Origin: Gracilaria caudata
Taxonomy: Eukaryota > Rhodophyta > Florideophyceae > Gracilariales > Gracilariaceae
NCBI GenBank assembly: GCA_030374735.1
Contig: JASCIV010000496.1
Span: 1 to 18,342 of the forward strand
DNA length: 18,342 nt
Reading direction: 5' to 3'
In this document: positions 18,142 to 18,342 of the stretch, piece by piece
Position numbering within the stretch: the stretch's first letter is position 1
Layout: each line of letters begins with the position of its first letter
The notes under the pieces: model-generated
The model's input: the letters and a program-made list of their open reading frames with translations, nothing else
Told to the model about the DNA's origin: nothing
The model's database searches: none
Program-made: the position numbers and the translations under genes

Positions 18142-18342
18142 ATGGACTCGTACGAAGCGCGAATCAGCATTCCTCGTCCACCCCTTCATTGTACAACTAC
18201 GGTGTACATTCTCCCACAACGTACTGTCTTATCTATTGCGAACAAATTGCTAATAAAACTACCAACAACCACAAACGAATTCGAAATAAGAGGAGTCCAG
18301 GATATCCCTGCAGAACTAATGGAAGAACTTCACGACGTCTGT
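18142..18342 (+). CDS. Partial unrecognised protein, first 67 codons, runs off the window
   Basis: ATG at 18142-18144, in an ACAATCATGG context, opens a frame that is clear to the window edge. The protein begins MDSYEARISIPRPPLH and goes on with a beta-like hydrophobic stretch (TTTVYILPQRTVLSIANKLL), a Thr-rich turn and an acidic helix (DIPAELMEELHDVC). Start context, TATA box and unbroken frame all look normal, in contrast to the genes in the left half. I do not recognise the family from this much sequence. Confidence 0.6.
   Translation, partial: MDSYEARISIPRPPLHCTTTVYILPQRTVLSIANKLLIKLPTTTNEFEIRGVQDIPAELMEELHDVC

Overview
This is eukaryotic nuclear DNA. The recognisable proteins are peroxisomal, ER, cell-cycle and Crinkler-type families, codons are interrupted by a retrotransposon-like LTR, and no bacterial operon structure is seen. 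The mix of a PyrC/URA4-type dihydroorotase, a fungal-like 3-ketoacyl-CoA reductase tail and a Crinkler-type kinase would suit an early-diverging fungus or another microbial eukaryote. That placement is inference and weak.

Layout. 1-3370 is strikingly CpG-rich and holds a divergent pair: a very-long-chain 3-ketoacyl-CoA reductase (KCR) on the minus strand (212-1085) and the anaphase-promoting-complex subunit APC5 on the plus strand (1381-3369). A 295-bp shared upstream region separates them. From about 3400 the DNA is less GC-rich. It carries a Crinkler-like protein with a kinase domain (3541-4826, +), a BTB plus RCC1-repeat protein (5053-6294, -), a basic/Ser-rich disordered ORF series (7116-7905, +), an unrecognised minus-strand ORF (7945-8517), an acyl-CoA oxidase fragment (8512-9160, +), the C-terminal half of a dihydroorotase (9152-10240, +) split by a 375-bp LTR-like insertion, another unrecognised minus-strand ORF (10182-10620), and the C-terminal domain of an M20-family amidohydrolase (11091-11584, +). 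From 11753 to 12388 there is an unplaced coding-like frame.

12600-14760 is AT-rich and non-coding. It contains an approximately 970-bp element with imperfect terminal inverted repeats and a dense cluster of the hexamer ATGGCG/CGCCAT. 14760-16440 shows nothing I can name. 16866-17518 (-) encodes a coiled-coil protein that needs one frame change. The window ends in the first 67 codons of a gene (18142 onward, +) with a good TATA box.

Main message: all seven conserved genes in 212-11584 are broken by frameshifts, in-frame stops, missing N-terminal parts or lost active-site residues. The recognisable genes do not work together as a pathway. This looks like a gene graveyard (decaying duplicate, subtelomeric or heterochromatic DNA), although single-base indels from sequencing may add to the number of lesions.
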